64,000 nucleotides of DNA from Drouetiella hepatica Uher 2000/2452 (GCA_019359505.1 JAHHHD010000012.1:1-64000), one strand, 5' to 3'; counted from the stretch's first letter, positions 50,650 through 59,392 are shown. Notes: a model not told the origin generated them from the sequence alone. Numbers and translations: made by a program.

Positions 50650-50718
50650 GCTATTGCTTGACGAGAACTGGATCTTAAAAGAGGCGATCGCCCCCAGAAG
50701 CCTCAGTCAGGCAATAGG
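50650..50718 (-). promoter_or_regulatory. Inverted repeat in infC leader
   Basis: GCTATTGCTTGAC (50650-50662) and GTCAGGCAATAGG (50706-50718) are complementary with one mismatch and enclose 43 bases. They lie 46-114 bases before the infC start on the minus strand and could form a leader structure. The remaining part to 51000 also shows TCCCACTTGTAAAAGTGGAA near 50806. Confidence 0.45.
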
Positions 50719-51000
50719 CTCAAAAAGCAGTTTGTGAAAAACGGTCTGAGAACAATAAAGCTAAGTCAGGACTTTGATCGAAATCTCTACTTCTATGGTA
50801 AGTCCCACTTGTAAAAGTGGAACTATTTCGTTACATGGTGATATCTTAATTGCCCTCACCCTAGATGTGTCTAGAGTAAATCTAATGATTTTTAAGATTT
50901 GTAGCCAGACAATCGCTACTTCATGGCTCAACAATCGCTCATAGAGAGGATTTCGGCAATGTCAGCATTTAGGAACTTCGATCAATAGGGCGAGAGAGCT

Positions 51001-51711
51001 ATGGGATACAAATTGAACGGTTGGAATAGTCTAGTAGACCTGTTTTTGAAGGCTGAATGTCCGCTTTGCCAGCGTCCTGCTTCTACAGCATCAAGCCAAG
51101 ACTGCCTTTGTCAAGACTGCGAACGACAGCTCTATCGATGCCGCCTGCCCCAGCCTAGCAAATTTTGGCAGCCGCCGCTGCCTGTGTTGGCATGGGGTGA
51201 GTATGGTGGAACACTCAAGCGATCGCTAGCGGCTCTAAAGTACCATAATCAGCCTCAGGTAGCGCGGTTGTTGGGTCGCTATCTGGCTGAGGCTTGGCTG
51301 GACTCCCCCGCGATCGCCCGTTCCTTACAGCCGCTCGTTGTCGTTCCCATTCCGCTCCATGCTAGCAAACAGAAACAGCGGGGCTATAATCAGGCAGAGC
51401 TAATTACAAGAGCTTTCTGCGATCGTTCCAGACTGCCCATGGCGCATGGGTTAAGGCGCGATCGGGCAACCGAGGCTCAGTTTGGTTTAACTCCAGAAGC
51501 GCGACAGCAAAACCTAGCGGATGCGTTCTGCGTTGATCAACGCTTCAGCAAGCGTGAGCTTTCCAGAACAGAAACTTCCAGAACAGTGCTGCTGGTAGAT
51601 GACATCTACACCACTGGAACAACGGCGCGATCGGCAGTTCAGGTTTTGCGGCAGAGCGGTATTTCAGTGGGCGGCATCTTGGCGGTTGCTAAAGCTGTGC
51701 AGAATGTCTAG
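51001..51711 (+). CDS. ComF family phosphoribosyltransferase-like protein
   Basis: A 236-residue ComF-type protein. Zinc-binding cysteines come first (CPLCQR at 20-25, CLCQDC at about 36-41, then a Cys in YRCRLP). An amphipathic middle follows (GTLKRSLAALKYHNQ, VVVPIPLHASKQKQRGYNQAEL). The PRTase loop is VLLVDDIYTTGTTA near residue 197. ComF is required for DNA uptake in naturally competent bacteria, including some cyanobacteria, where it may act with helicases in the cytoplasm. Start ATG is preceded by GGGCGAGAGAGCT. Monocistronic. Confidence 0.9.
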   Translation: MGYKLNGWNSLVDLFLKAECPLCQRPASTASSQDCLCQDCERQLYRCRLPQPSKFWQPPLPVLAWGEYGGTLKRSLAALKYHNQPQVARLLGRYLAEAWLDSPAIARSLQPLVVVPIPLHASKQKQRGYNQAELITRAFCDRSRLPMAHGLRRDRATEAQFGLTPEARQQNLADAFCVDQRFSKRELSRTETSRTVLLVDDIYTTGTTARSAVQVLRQSGISVGGILAVAKAVQNV

Positions 51712-51732
51712 CTTTCTGAAACCTCTAGAAAA

Positions 51733-52602
51733 TTAACGTCGTCTGCCCGAACTACGCGATCGAGAGCTGCCAAAACCGCGATTTGACCTCGTTTGAGGGC
51801 GAGGAGAATTCGATCGGCGCAAGTCCGTTGAGCCATAGCCTGAGCCAGTGGGTCGGCTGACTTGAGGACGCTTGACGCTGGGAGAAGCTGAGGTGCGAGA
51901 GGGCGATCGCAACTGTCCAGTAGTTCTCAGCTGCTGATTGCGAACGGCTACAGGGGGCGCACTATATCGACTCTGATAGTTGCTCGCCGCCTGACCATAG
52001 GTTCGACCATAGCCACCATAGCCCGTGAGCGCGACTCCAGGCTGATAGACTGGCGGAAAATAATAGTGGGGCGTGAACAAGAGACTGCCGATCGCCTGAC
52101 CTGCCAAAGCACCTGCAAAAGGTGTCCAAAAGCTCGGCTCTTGGCGAACTACGACAACTTCCTGTTGACCACTCTGCGGATTAACCTGAGTTTCAGTCAC
52201 GTTATGAATGTATTCAATCCGGAAATCTTCAGTCAGGTGCATAACAGGCTGTCCCTTGTCTACTTTGAGGTAGCTCTTTTGACCCGCCTTGATCTCTTCA
52301 TCTGTCAGACGTGCCATCTGCAAACTTTCTAGTTGCAGCGTGGACTGACCGGGCGCTGCGTTGAGCAACATTAGCGTGTATCCGCCGTTGATGTCGTCGT
52401 AGGAGGCTTGCTGCACAGGATAGGTGCCATCGGCAATTTGAACCTTGGCAACCTGGTTAGAGTCTACTTTTCCAGATGGGTCTACCTGAGGCGATCGCGT
52501 TGTTGACCCCCCTATTGAATCACCTGACGATGGGCCGCCACAGGCAACTGTGGTCAATACCAACGTCAGCATCATGGAAAAAATTAGAAATTTGCGAAAC
52601 AT
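51733..52602 (-). CDS. Lipoprotein, hypothetical
   Basis: A 289-residue protein with a lipoprotein signal (MFRKFLIFSMMLTLVLTTVAC; lipobox TTVAC). The mature part starts Gly/Ser-rich, then has a beta-rich region (VAKVQIADGTYPVQQASYDDINGGYTL, split family-wise) and FRIEYIHNVTETQVNP. A Gly/Ala-rich hydrophobic segment (FAGALAGQAIGSLLF, about 164-178) follows, then a Tyr/Pro-rich stretch and a basic Ser/Arg tail (SRSRSSGRRR). It is anchored at the membrane with an extended basic C-terminus. It lies 40 bases after the DUF1517 gene on the same strand. No function assigned. Confidence 0.82.
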   Translation of the reverse strand: MFRKFLIFSMMLTLVLTTVACGGPSSGDSIGGSTTRSPQVDPSGKVDSNQVAKVQIADGTYPVQQASYDDINGGYTLMLLNAAPGQSTLQLESLQMARLTDEEIKAGQKSYLKVDKGQPVMHLTEDFRIEYIHNVTETQVNPQSGQQEVVVVRQEPSFWTPFAGALAGQAIGSLLFTPHYYFPPVYQPGVALTGYGGYGRTYGQAASNYQSRYSAPPVAVRNQQLRTTGQLRSPSRTSASPSVKRPQVSRPTGSGYGSTDLRRSNSPRPQTRSNRGFGSSRSRSSGRRR

Positions 52603-52642
52603 AGTTAAAACAATAGTGAATTAAGAATTGAAATCTAAAGGC

Positions 52643-53248
52643 TTATAGAGGCACCAACTCTGGGTAATGCATTAGCAACTCATCTGAGGTGAGTTCGTCG
52701 CCGACTTGAGCCGGAGAGAAGTGAACTTGCACCGCCCGCAGTCTACCCTGATAGTGCAGGTTCATGATGGCTTTGAGTCCGGCTGTGAGGGCGCTAACGC
52801 TAGCCAAGTCGGTTTCCAGGGCAGGTGCATCCCCTTCACAGGCGATCGTGATCATCACCACTACATGTTGAGTCATGGGTAAGGAGAACGCTGCATCCGG
52901 CTCATCTAGCTCATCTGCCTCTAGGCTGCTGCCGTAGCGTTGAGCAGAGTCTGTAAATAGCTCAGTGACGTAGTCTCCCGCTTCACCCTCATCAAAAAAT
53001 ACGTCCCCTTCATTGGCGGCAGATTGCCAATAGGTGTCATATTGCATCAAGCTTTGGCAGATTTCTACAAGACCTTCTCCCAAAGCGTTTAAATCTCCTT
53101 CTGCCTCAATAGCCTGCCGTGCAGCTCGGTTGAGAACGCCCAGCAATGGAGCGACTTCGTCTCCAGTCAAGTGAATGAGCAAATGACAAACCACGATGCG
53201 AGTCTTGCCGCTCATGGAACTAAAACGATCGCGCCAGGAATTCATCAT
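52643..53248 (-). CDS. DUF1517 family protein
   Basis: A 201-residue protein of the DUF1517 type. The acidic middle (DEGEAGDYVTELFTDSAQRYG) is followed by the conserved segment HVVVMITIACEGDAPALETDL and the ending VQVHFSPAQVGDELTSDELLMHYPELVPL, here read in pieces. DUF1517 members in plants and cyanobacteria are plastid or thylakoid-associated proteins of unknown role, usually with a membrane helix that is missing here, making this a short soluble version. It is followed by the lipoprotein gene, 40 bases on. Confidence 0.8.
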   Translation of the reverse strand: MMNSWRDRFSSMSGKTRIVVCHLLIHLTGDEVAPLLGVLNRAARQAIEAEGDLNALGEGLVEICQSLMQYDTYWQSAANEGDVFFDEGEAGDYVTELFTDSAQRYGSSLEADELDEPDAAFSLPMTQHVVVMITIACEGDAPALETDLASVSALTAGLKAIMNLHYQGRLRAVQVHFSPAQVGDELTSDELLMHYPELVPL

Positions 53249-53358
53249 CTACCTTCCTTACCGTAAGCTAGTCCCAGCTTATCGTTTCTGAAATCGGTTT
53301 TGCGAATCGATCGGATGATTTTGATGGGTGCGTTGGTATGAAACCAGCGGCAGCAAAG

Positions 53359-54477
53359 CTAAATAGCAGGATTCGCGGGATCTGCTGCAAACGCTAACCA
53401 GAGAGGAAATTGCAGCAGAGCAATATCCACCACAATCTCGGACTCATCTACAATGACCAGCGGCATCTGTCTTTGCTTAACTAGGCGATCGGCTCTCTGC
53501 ACCAAAGGTTCAGGAGCTTCAAATAGCATAATTCCTTGATCCGCCCCAAAGTCAGGACGAGACACCCCCAAACAATCCTGCAAGCCCCGCCGCCATTCTC
53601 CCAACCGCTCAGGAGAGTTGCCTAAGACCAAAACGCGAAGACGATCGCCATACAGCTCTTTTAAGATCGAAATTGTCGCAGAAGCAATTAAAATATTTTG
53701 CAGCCGCGAACCCATCGACTTCAGCGCCCCGCGTCCGCCCTGAGTAAAAAACCAGTTAGAAACCCGCTCCGCATGAATCGGCTCAAATGTCCGCCGTAGA
53801 TGCCAGGGTGCGCCATAGTAATCAGGCGACAGGCGATATTGATCCAGCAGCTTACGAATCCTCGACCCCTGCTCCTGAAAGCCTGACTCCGCAAACTTGG
53901 GAGCCGCTTCGGCTCGATTGGCTGAATCTCGATTAGATTCGGCTCGATTAGATTCAGCCAATCGAGACTCAGCCGATCGCCCAGGAGCAGGGGGCGAGGA
54001 GGCATTAGACGATCGCTGAGATTCTGGGCGCTGGGGTTCTGGCGGAGCCATCTGCAACTGCTCAGCCGCCGTCACCAAATCCTGCAAGCTACCCACCAAG
54101 TAGTCTTTAAAGCCCTGAACTCGAATCGCCAAATCCTGCGATGCGCCCGCAAAAGTGGTTTTCATCTCATTACGAATCCGCTCTTGCCGCCGCTCAAGCT
54201 GATCCACAGCGACTTGCAGCGTTTGTCGCCGTTGCTCTAATTCGCTCAACCCTTCTTTAACCACCCGTCCGATCGCCGTTTGCGTTTCGGCAACCTGCTT
54301 CTGCAACAAATTGCTATGGGAGGCTTGCAAAGCTGCAATTTCCTGACGCAGCGCCTTCTCCTGCTGCTGTAGCTCGGCAACGCGGCGCTCTAAATCAATG
54401 ATTTCACCGCTGGAGCTATAGGGGCGATCGGCAGACTTGTTGAAAGGCTCAGGAATCAAAGAGGGGTCTGAAGTCAT
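53359..54477 (-). CDS. DUF3086 protein, coiled-coil N-terminus
   Basis: A 372-residue cyanobacterial protein. Residues 25-135 form a long coiled coil (IIDLERRVAELQQQEKALRQ and beyond). Residues 145-195 are a low-complexity linker with repeated AESNR/AESRL units. The C-terminal DUF3086 domain runs from about 200 (FQEQGSRIRKLLDQYRLSPDYYGAPWHLRR) with FEPIHAERVSNWFFTQGGRGA and the P-loop-like LRVLVLGNSPERLGEWRRGL. In many cyanobacteria this gene is next to DUF3119 and the MlaE permease, suggesting a role in lipid transport or membrane organisation. The linker repeats are 15-base tandem units. Confidence 0.85.
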   Translation of the reverse strand: MTSDPSLIPEPFNKSADRPYSSSGEIIDLERRVAELQQQEKALRQEIAALQASHSNLLQKQVAETQTAIGRVVKEGLSELEQRRQTLQVAVDQLERRQERIRNEMKTTFAGASQDLAIRVQGFKDYLVGSLQDLVTAAEQLQMAPPEPQRPESQRSSNASSPPAPGRSAESRLAESNRAESNRDSANRAEAAPKFAESGFQEQGSRIRKLLDQYRLSPDYYGAPWHLRRTFEPIHAERVSNWFFTQGGRGALKSMGSRLQNILIASATISILKELYGDRLRVLVLGNSPERLGEWRRGLQDCLGVSRPDFGADQGIMLFEAPEPLVQRADRLVKQRQMPLVIVDESEIVVDIALLQFPLWLAFAADPANPAI

Positions 54478-54531
54478 GAAAAGTCCGAAGGGATGAAATT
54501 TAGGAAAACTGAGCAGGTCTATGGAACAGGT

Positions 54532-54954
54532 TTACGCAATAAAAGGACAGCGCTGTTCTAGGCAGGTACGCAGCATTTTAGGATCAAACAAAATAGGCAA
54601 GAAATGAATGCTGTTGATTTCCTTGAAATAAAACAGAATAGGAACGCCTGACCCAAAAATACGCCAGTTTTGCCACTCCTGATAGGGGAAATTGCGAATC
54701 AGCTTTTCTCCTCGATACACCTCCAAAGCCGCCTCGGTAAACAGCAGCCGCAGGGTGATAGCCTGAATCAGCAAAAATATGCCAAATAGGGCGATCGCCC
54801 CTCCCACCCAGACCTGCCACAAAAAGAGCGGCACCGCTAGAATCAGCAGAGCGATCGGCAGAGCATAGCTGGGGGCAAGCTGTACGGTTTCTGTAGCAGA
54901 CGGCACCTCTGTGGAAGGCACGTTCGTAGGCGGTAAGTTGGGAGTAGTAGCCAT
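54532..54954 (-). CDS. DUF3119 membrane protein
   Basis: A 140-residue protein with two adjacent hydrophobic segments (LPIALLILAVPLFLWQVWV and GGAIALFGIFLLIQAITL) forming a hairpin, then a cytoplasmic PH-like beta region (ALEVYRGEKLIRNFPYQEWQNWRIFG, cut here, and VPILFYFKEINSIHFLPILFDP). Such a PH-like domain and hairpin pattern is typical of DUF3119. It is 54 bases upstream of DUF3086 on the same strand and follows mlaE by 318 bases that are filled with hairpins. Confidence 0.85.
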   Translation of the reverse strand: MATTPNLPPTNVPSTEVPSATETVQLAPSYALPIALLILAVPLFLWQVWVGGAIALFGIFLLIQAITLRLLFTEAALEVYRGEKLIRNFPYQEWQNWRIFGSGVPILFYFKEINSIHFLPILFDPKMLRTCLEQRCPFIA

Positions 54955-55027
54955 GCGATCGATTCTCCCGTAAAAGCTGGTTTGAGATTTAGAACACCTT
55001 TATTTTAAGGGATTAGGAGATTGCAAA

Positions 55028-55112
55028 TTAGGGTTTTGTGGCGCGCTCTGTGCGCCACAAAACCCTAAAAGCTGGATTGCAAAGGTGCGGAGCGGCTTTG
55101 CAATCCAGCTTT
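55028..55112. repeat. Two adjacent perfect hairpins
   Basis: The first hairpin has 17-base arms at 55028-55044 and 55052-55068 (TTAGGGTTTTGTGGCGC and its complement) around GCTCTGT. The second has 16-base arms at 55067-55082 and 55097-55112 (AAAAGCTGGATTGCAA and its complement) around a 14-base loop. They share two bases (55067-55068). They are followed by MITE copy D. Confidence 0.92.
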
Positions 55113-55131
55113 TAGGAAAAATGGGAAGATT

Positions 55132-55225
55132 TTATAGCAACCGCCAAAGCGGTTAGGATGGGGACATTTTGGGTGGGGCGCGAAGCGCCCCACCCAAAAT
55201 GTCCTAAGCAAACTGGCGATAGCTA
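55132..55225 (+). mobile_element. MITE-like palindromic element, copy D
   Basis: A 94-base copy. The left end is TATAGCAACCGCCAAAGCGG and the right end GCAAACTGGCGATAGCTAT. The central hairpin at 55163-55201 has perfect 18-base arms ACATTTTGGGTGGGGCGC around GAA, the opposite loop orientation to copies A and C. It lies 48 bases beyond the mlaE stop. Confidence 0.92.
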
Positions 55226-55272
55226 TGCGATCTACTGGGGATGGCTGGTGTGAAGGAATGGCTGAAGTTTAG

Positions 55273-56073
55273 TTAGCCCACGCCTTGCGTTATCGCACTA
55301 CCCGTACCCTGAAACATCAGCCAAGAGAGGAAGAAATCGCTGATAAAAATAGCTAGCAGAGCCGTGACTACCGCAGTCGTCGTAGATTGCCCCACGCCCT
55401 TCGCACCGCCTGTGGTTGTCAAGCCCCAGCTTGAGCCAATAATGGCAATCAGACTACCGAACACAACGCTTTTAATCACAGCGCTGATTAGATCCCAGCC
55501 CGATAAGAAGTTGCGGACTGAATTCAGAAAAACAGTATAGGAAATTCCGTAGAGCAAATCAGCAATCACCATACCTGCACCCATTCCGGCCACAAACGAA
55601 AGAATCGTGAGGAAAGGCAGCATCAGGCAGCAGGCCAACAGGCGAGGGATGACTAAATAATCGATCGGGTCAGTTTTTAACATATAAAGCGCGTCAATTT
55701 GCTCTGTCACCTGCATGGTGCCAATTTCGGCAGAAAACGCCGACCCGACCCGACCCGCCAGGATTACAGCCGTCAGCACGGGCGAGAGTTCTCGCACTAG
55801 AGCCAATGCCAACACGCCGCCGACCGTTGTGCCTGCCCCCAAGTTAATAAATTCGCGCGCCACCTGAATGGTGAACACCATGCCTACGGAAATGGCGGTG
55901 ACCAGGGCAATCAGCAGCGACTCTGGCCCAACTAACACCATTTGATCTACGGTATTGCGACGGTGAATGTTACCTCTGATTAAGTGAACGATCACCTGTC
56001 CTCCCAGTAACACGGCAGCCAGAAGTCTCTGGCTCCATCTTCTTAAGCTTGAGCTATGGACGGTTTCAGTCAT
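55273..56073 (-). CDS. mlaE: MlaE-type lipid ABC transporter permease (Ycf63)
   Basis: A 266-residue permease of the MlaE/TGD1 family with about five helices. The family core RELSPVLTAVILAGRVGSAFSAEIGTMQVTEQIDAL is visible (read in two pieces at about 99-133), as are the loop MLKTDPIDYLVIPRLLA and SSWGLTTTGGAKGVGQSTT near the end. It moves phospho- or galactolipids across the envelope with an MlaF ATPase and MlaD substrate-binding protein, neither of which is in the window. DUF3119 and DUF3086 follow on the same strand, 318 bases beyond. Confidence 0.93.
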   Translation of the reverse strand: MTETVHSSSLRRWSQRLLAAVLLGGQVIVHLIRGNIHRRNTVDQMVLVGPESLLIALVTAISVGMVFTIQVAREFINLGAGTTVGGVLALALVRELSPVLTAVILAGRVGSAFSAEIGTMQVTEQIDALYMLKTDPIDYLVIPRLLACCLMLPFLTILSFVAGMGAGMVIADLLYGISYTVFLNSVRNFLSGWDLISAVIKSVVFGSLIAIIGSSWGLTTTGGAKGVGQSTTTAVVTALLAIFISDFFLSWLMFQGTGSAITQGVG

Positions 56074-56314
56074 GGCAATGAGAATTCTGGGCTGGAGATC
56101 GTCCTAACTTTTGAGCAGAAGCGCGATCGCCCCACGTAAGAATTTTTAACACAAACTCTCATTAAATCAGTCTACTGTAACAATTTAGGTGCATCTTTAT
56201 GGATGCATACTTTGCTGTTTGCAAGCGCGAATTTTTCTCAGGAAAGCAAATTCTTTCAAGTGAAGAAGTCAGGCTGAGGCAAAAAGTATTGGGACTTTAA
56301 TTAGGAACCTTAAC

Positions 56315-57031
56315 ATGACCAGTAATTTAGCAATCAAGCTGCGTGAGGGCACCAAGAAAGCTCACTCGATGGCTGAAAATGTCGGATTTGTAAAATGTTT
56401 TTTGAAAGGGGTTGTCGAAAAAAACTCTTATCGCAAGCTGGTATCCAATCTCTACTTCGTCTATTCGGCAATGGAAGAAGAAATGGAAAAGCTGCACAGT
56501 CATCCCCTTGTCTCCAAAATTTACTTTCCTGAGCTGAACCGCAAGGCTAGCCTGGAGCAAGATTTGCAGTATTACTACGGCAACAACTGGCGTGAGCAGG
56601 TTGCTCCCTCAGAAGCCGCAAAAGCCTACATAGCTCGGATTCATGAAGTTGCGGCAACCCAGCCTGAGCTGCTGGCTGCGCACTCCTACACCCGCTACTT
56701 AGGGGATCTGTCTGGCGGACAAATCCTCAAGGGCATTGCTCAACGCGGCATGAACTTGTCTGAGGGCGAAGGCACTGCCTTTTATGAATTCAAGGAAATT
56801 CCTGATGAGAAGGCATTCAAAGCCGCCTACCGTCAGTCTTTGAATGAAATGCCGATCGATGATGTCACCGCCGATCGCATTGTCGATGAAGCCAACGCCG
56901 CCTTTGGCATGAACATGAAGCTGTTTAACGAGCTAGAAGGTAACTTGGTGAAGGCGATCGGTCAGATGCTCTTCAATACCCTGACCCGACGACGGACGCG
57001 AGGCAGCACCGAGTTGGCAACGGCTGAGTAG
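56315..57031 (+). CDS. ho1: Heme oxygenase (biliverdin-producing)
   Basis: A 238-residue heme oxygenase that opens heme to biliverdin, iron and CO using reduced ferredoxin, the first step toward phycobilins. The axial-His segment is REGTKKAHSMAENVGF (His near residue 17). The distal helix with the glycine cluster is SYTRYLGDLSGGQILKGIA (about 130-148). It ends in a basic, variable tail. The length is that of cyanobacterial HO1. AGGAACC lies before the ATG. It is divergent from mlaE across a 241-base region; accC is 161 bases downstream. Confidence 0.96.
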   Translation: MTSNLAIKLREGTKKAHSMAENVGFVKCFLKGVVEKNSYRKLVSNLYFVYSAMEEEMEKLHSHPLVSKIYFPELNRKASLEQDLQYYYGNNWREQVAPSEAAKAYIARIHEVAATQPELLAAHSYTRYLGDLSGGQILKGIAQRGMNLSEGEGTAFYEFKEIPDEKAFKAAYRQSLNEMPIDDVTADRIVDEANAAFGMNMKLFNELEGNLVKAIGQMLFNTLTRRRTRGSTELATAE

Positions 57032-57192
57032 CATCTAAGTGACAGATCAGCAGCGGCTGAGCTGGTTTTGAGCTTGGGAGATTGGGGTTGGGGAGTAAGC
57101 TGAGCGTTGTGAGTTGATCAATTCAGCGTAAAATTCAGAACACTGGTTTATTTCTCATTCCCAATCTCCTCATCTCACCCCTACTCCCTGAA

Positions 57193-58539
57193 ATGCGCTT
57201 CGACAAGATTTTGATTGCCAACCGTGGAGAGATTGCGTTGCGAATTCTTCGCACCTGTGAAGAGATGGGCATTGCCACGGTTGCCGTATATTCGACAGTA
57301 GACAGCCAAGCCCTTCACGTCCAGCTTGCGGATGAGGCAGTCTGCATCGGAGAACCCCCCAGCAGCAAGAGCTATCTCAACATTCCCAACATCATTGCGG
57401 CGGCACTGACCCGCAACGCGGCGGCAATCCATCCGGGATACGGCTTTTTGGCGGAAAATGCCCGCTTCGCCGAAATCTGCGCCGATCATCAGATTGCCTT
57501 TATCGGGCCTTCGCCGGAATCGATGCGCGCTATGGGCGACAAATCGACCGCCAAAGAGACAATGATGCGGATTGGCGTACCCACCGTTCCGGGTAGCGAT
57601 GGGCTGATCACCGACGAGAAAGAGGTGCTGGCGATCGCCCAAAAAATTGGCTATCCCGTCATCATCAAAGCCACGGCGGGCGGCGGCGGACGGGGCATGA
57701 GAATGGTGCGTCAGGAAGAAGACCTGATTAAATCTTTTCTTGCCGCTCAAGGCGAGGCAGAAGCGGCATTTGGCAATGGGGGAGTCTACCTGGAAAAGTT
57801 TGTAGAGCGTCCCCGCCACATCGAGTTTCAAATTTTGGCGGATAGCTACGGCAACGTCATTCATTTGGGCGAACGAGATTGTTCGATTCAGCGGCGGCAC
57901 CAAAAGCTATTGGAGGAAGCCCCTAGTCCGGCGCTAGATGCAGAGCTGCGGCAGAAGATGGGGGAGGCGGCAGTCCGAGCGGCTCAGTCAATTAATTACG
58001 TGGGAGCAGGCACTGTCGAGTTTTTGCTCGATCGCTCCGGCAGCTTTTACTTCATGGAGATGAACACCCGTATCCAAGTCGAGCATCCTGTGACTGAGAT
58101 GATCACGGGGCTAGATCTAATTGCCGAGCAAATCCGCATTGCCCAGGGCGAGAAGCTGAGCCTGACTCAAGATCAGGTGGAGATCAGGGGACACGCGATC
58201 GAATGTCGCATTAACGCCGAAGATCCAGAATTTAATTTTCGACCGCATCCCGGACGGATTAATGGCTACCTGCCGCCGGGTGGCCCAGGGGTGCGAATGG
58301 ATTCCCACGTCTACACCGACTACGAAATTCCGCCCTACTACGACTCGCTGATCGGCAAGCTGATTGTCTGGGGAGTCGATCGCACGGCGGCAATTCAGCG
58401 AATGCGGCGGGCGCTCCGGGAGTTTGCTATTACGGGTTTGCCGACGACGATCGCCTTTCACCAAAAGATTTTGGAAAATCCAGACTTTATTCAGGGCGAA
58501 GTCTACACTAATTTTGTCGAGCAGATGATGTCGCAATGA
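57193..58539 (+). CDS. accC: Biotin carboxylase subunit of acetyl-CoA carboxylase
   Basis: A 448-residue ATP-grasp carboxylase that uses bicarbonate and ATP to carboxylate biotin on AccB, the first step of fatty-acid synthesis. It opens with [20 protein letters not shown], and has the glycine-rich ATP loop [13 protein letters not shown] (near 161) and the catalytic region [16 protein letters not shown] (near 287-302). [17 protein letters not shown] follows. The length is typical. The stop overlaps the start of the peroxiredoxin-like gene (ATGA), so translation is coupled. An inverted low-complexity pair (GGGAGATTGGGG / CCCAATCTCC) lies in the leader at about 57076-57172. Confidence 0.97.
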   Translation: MRFDKILIANRGEIALRILRTCEEMGIATVAVYSTVDSQALHVQLADEAVCIGEPPSSKSYLNIPNIIAAALTRNAAAIHPGYGFLAENARFAEICADHQIAFIGPSPESMRAMGDKSTAKETMMRIGVPTVPGSDGLITDEKEVLAIAQKIGYPVIIKATAGGGGRGMRMVRQEEDLIKSFLAAQGEAEAAFGNGGVYLEKFVERPRHIEFQILADSYGNVIHLGERDCSIQRRHQKLLEEAPSPALDAELRQKMGEAAVRAAQSINYVGAGTVEFLLDRSGSFYFMEMNTRIQVEHPVTEMITGLDLIAEQIRIAQGEKLSLTQDQVEIRGHAIECRINAEDPEFNFRPHPGRINGYLPPGGPGVRMDSHVYTDYEIPPYYDSLIGKLIVWGVDRTAAIQRMRRALREFAITGLPTTIAFHQKILENPDFIQGEVYTNFVEQMMSQ

Positions 58540-59300
58540 ATCCCTACCTGCTTTTGAGCCAAACCGATCGCCAGCGAGTCAGCGATGGAGCCGTGATGCC
58601 CATCCTGGAGGCTGGCGCAGCGCGCCAGCTCGTGCTGATCTGGTCGCAGTTGGGAGATTTTGACAGCCTTGAGTATGCCTGGTGGCTCCAGCGGGAGATG
58701 CAGCAACTGCAATCGGCAGGTGTTGTGATTCGGGCGGTCGGGATTGGCGATCGCGCTTCGGGTCAGAAATTCTGCGCTTACACAGGATTTCCCGCCGAGT
58801 GGCTGTTTGTAGACCCGACGGCAGAGTTACATAAAGCGCTCAGCCTCTACCCAGGGCTATCCTTCAAGCTGCCTGCTCTATCAGCGGGTCAGAATGCTTG
58901 GCTTAACCTGATGCTGATGTGCGCTGGAATCGGCAGCCCTGGCACCCTTGCCGAAGTGTTTCGGGGCTATCGGGGCGATCGCCAAGCTCCTCAGCTAATT
59001 GCTGACGAAGAAATTGTAAAAGCGGCACCTCTGCCGCCGCTGAAAGGCTCGTTTTTTCAGTGGGCAGGCGGCAAAGGCTTCCAGCGACCGTTTGAGCTGG
59101 CAACCTTGCGGTTGCGCAATATGGCAGAAGTGCTGAGCCACTGGAACACCTATGTGCCGGATTCGACCTATCTGACCCAGCGAGGAGCCACCTTTCTGTT
59201 TGATGCCCAGGGAAGTCTGCTTTATGAACACCGCGATCGCGGTATCCTCGGCTTTGCAGCAGATCAGAGCAATCCCCTGTCGTTTTTGTCGTCTGTGTAG
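58536..59300 (+). CDS. Peroxiredoxin-like (AhpC/TSA) family protein
   Basis: A 254-residue thioredoxin-fold protein of the peroxiredoxin-like group seen next to accC in cyanobacteria. Recognisable parts are [22 protein letters not shown] (the strand with the site normally holding CxxC is replaced by SQLGDF), [35 protein letters not shown] and [23 protein letters not shown]. The catalytic Cys of true peroxiredoxins is not at its usual place, so peroxidase activity is unlikely or different. Translation is coupled to accC. A hairpin terminator follows. Confidence 0.82.
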   Translation: MNPYLLLSQTDRQRVSDGAVMPILEAGAARQLVLIWSQLGDFDSLEYAWWLQREMQQLQSAGVVIRAVGIGDRASGQKFCAYTGFPAEWLFVDPTAELHKALSLYPGLSFKLPALSAGQNAWLNLMLMCAGIGSPGTLAEVFRGYRGDRQAPQLIADEEIVKAAPLPPLKGSFFQWAGGKGFQRPFELATLRLRNMAEVLSHWNTYVPDSTYLTQRGATFLFDAQGSLLYEHRDRGILGFAADQSNPLSFLSSV

Positions 59301-59321
59301 CAAACTGGCGACAGCCATAAA
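59299..59321 (-). mobile_element. MITE relic (one end only)
   Basis: GTAGCAAACTGGCGACAGCC matches the right end of the MITE family, directly at the stop of the peroxiredoxin-like gene. No left end or hairpin accompanies it. Confidence 0.5.
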
Positions 59322-59363
59322 TGACCCATAGGAAAGCGGGCGCGAACTTTGCGCCCTTCCCAA

Positions 59364-59392
59364 GTAGGGGCTTAGCATTGCTAAGTCCCTAC
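59364..59392. terminator. Hairpin between convergent genes
   Basis: GTAGGGGCTTAGCA and TGCTAAGTCCCTAC pair with one mismatch across a single base, between the peroxiredoxin-like gene and ftsH, which converge. Confidence 0.55.

Noticed and set aside
57181-57903. Antisense 240-residue frame in accC
   Set aside because: Entirely inside the well-supported accC frame, with no recognisable protein features.
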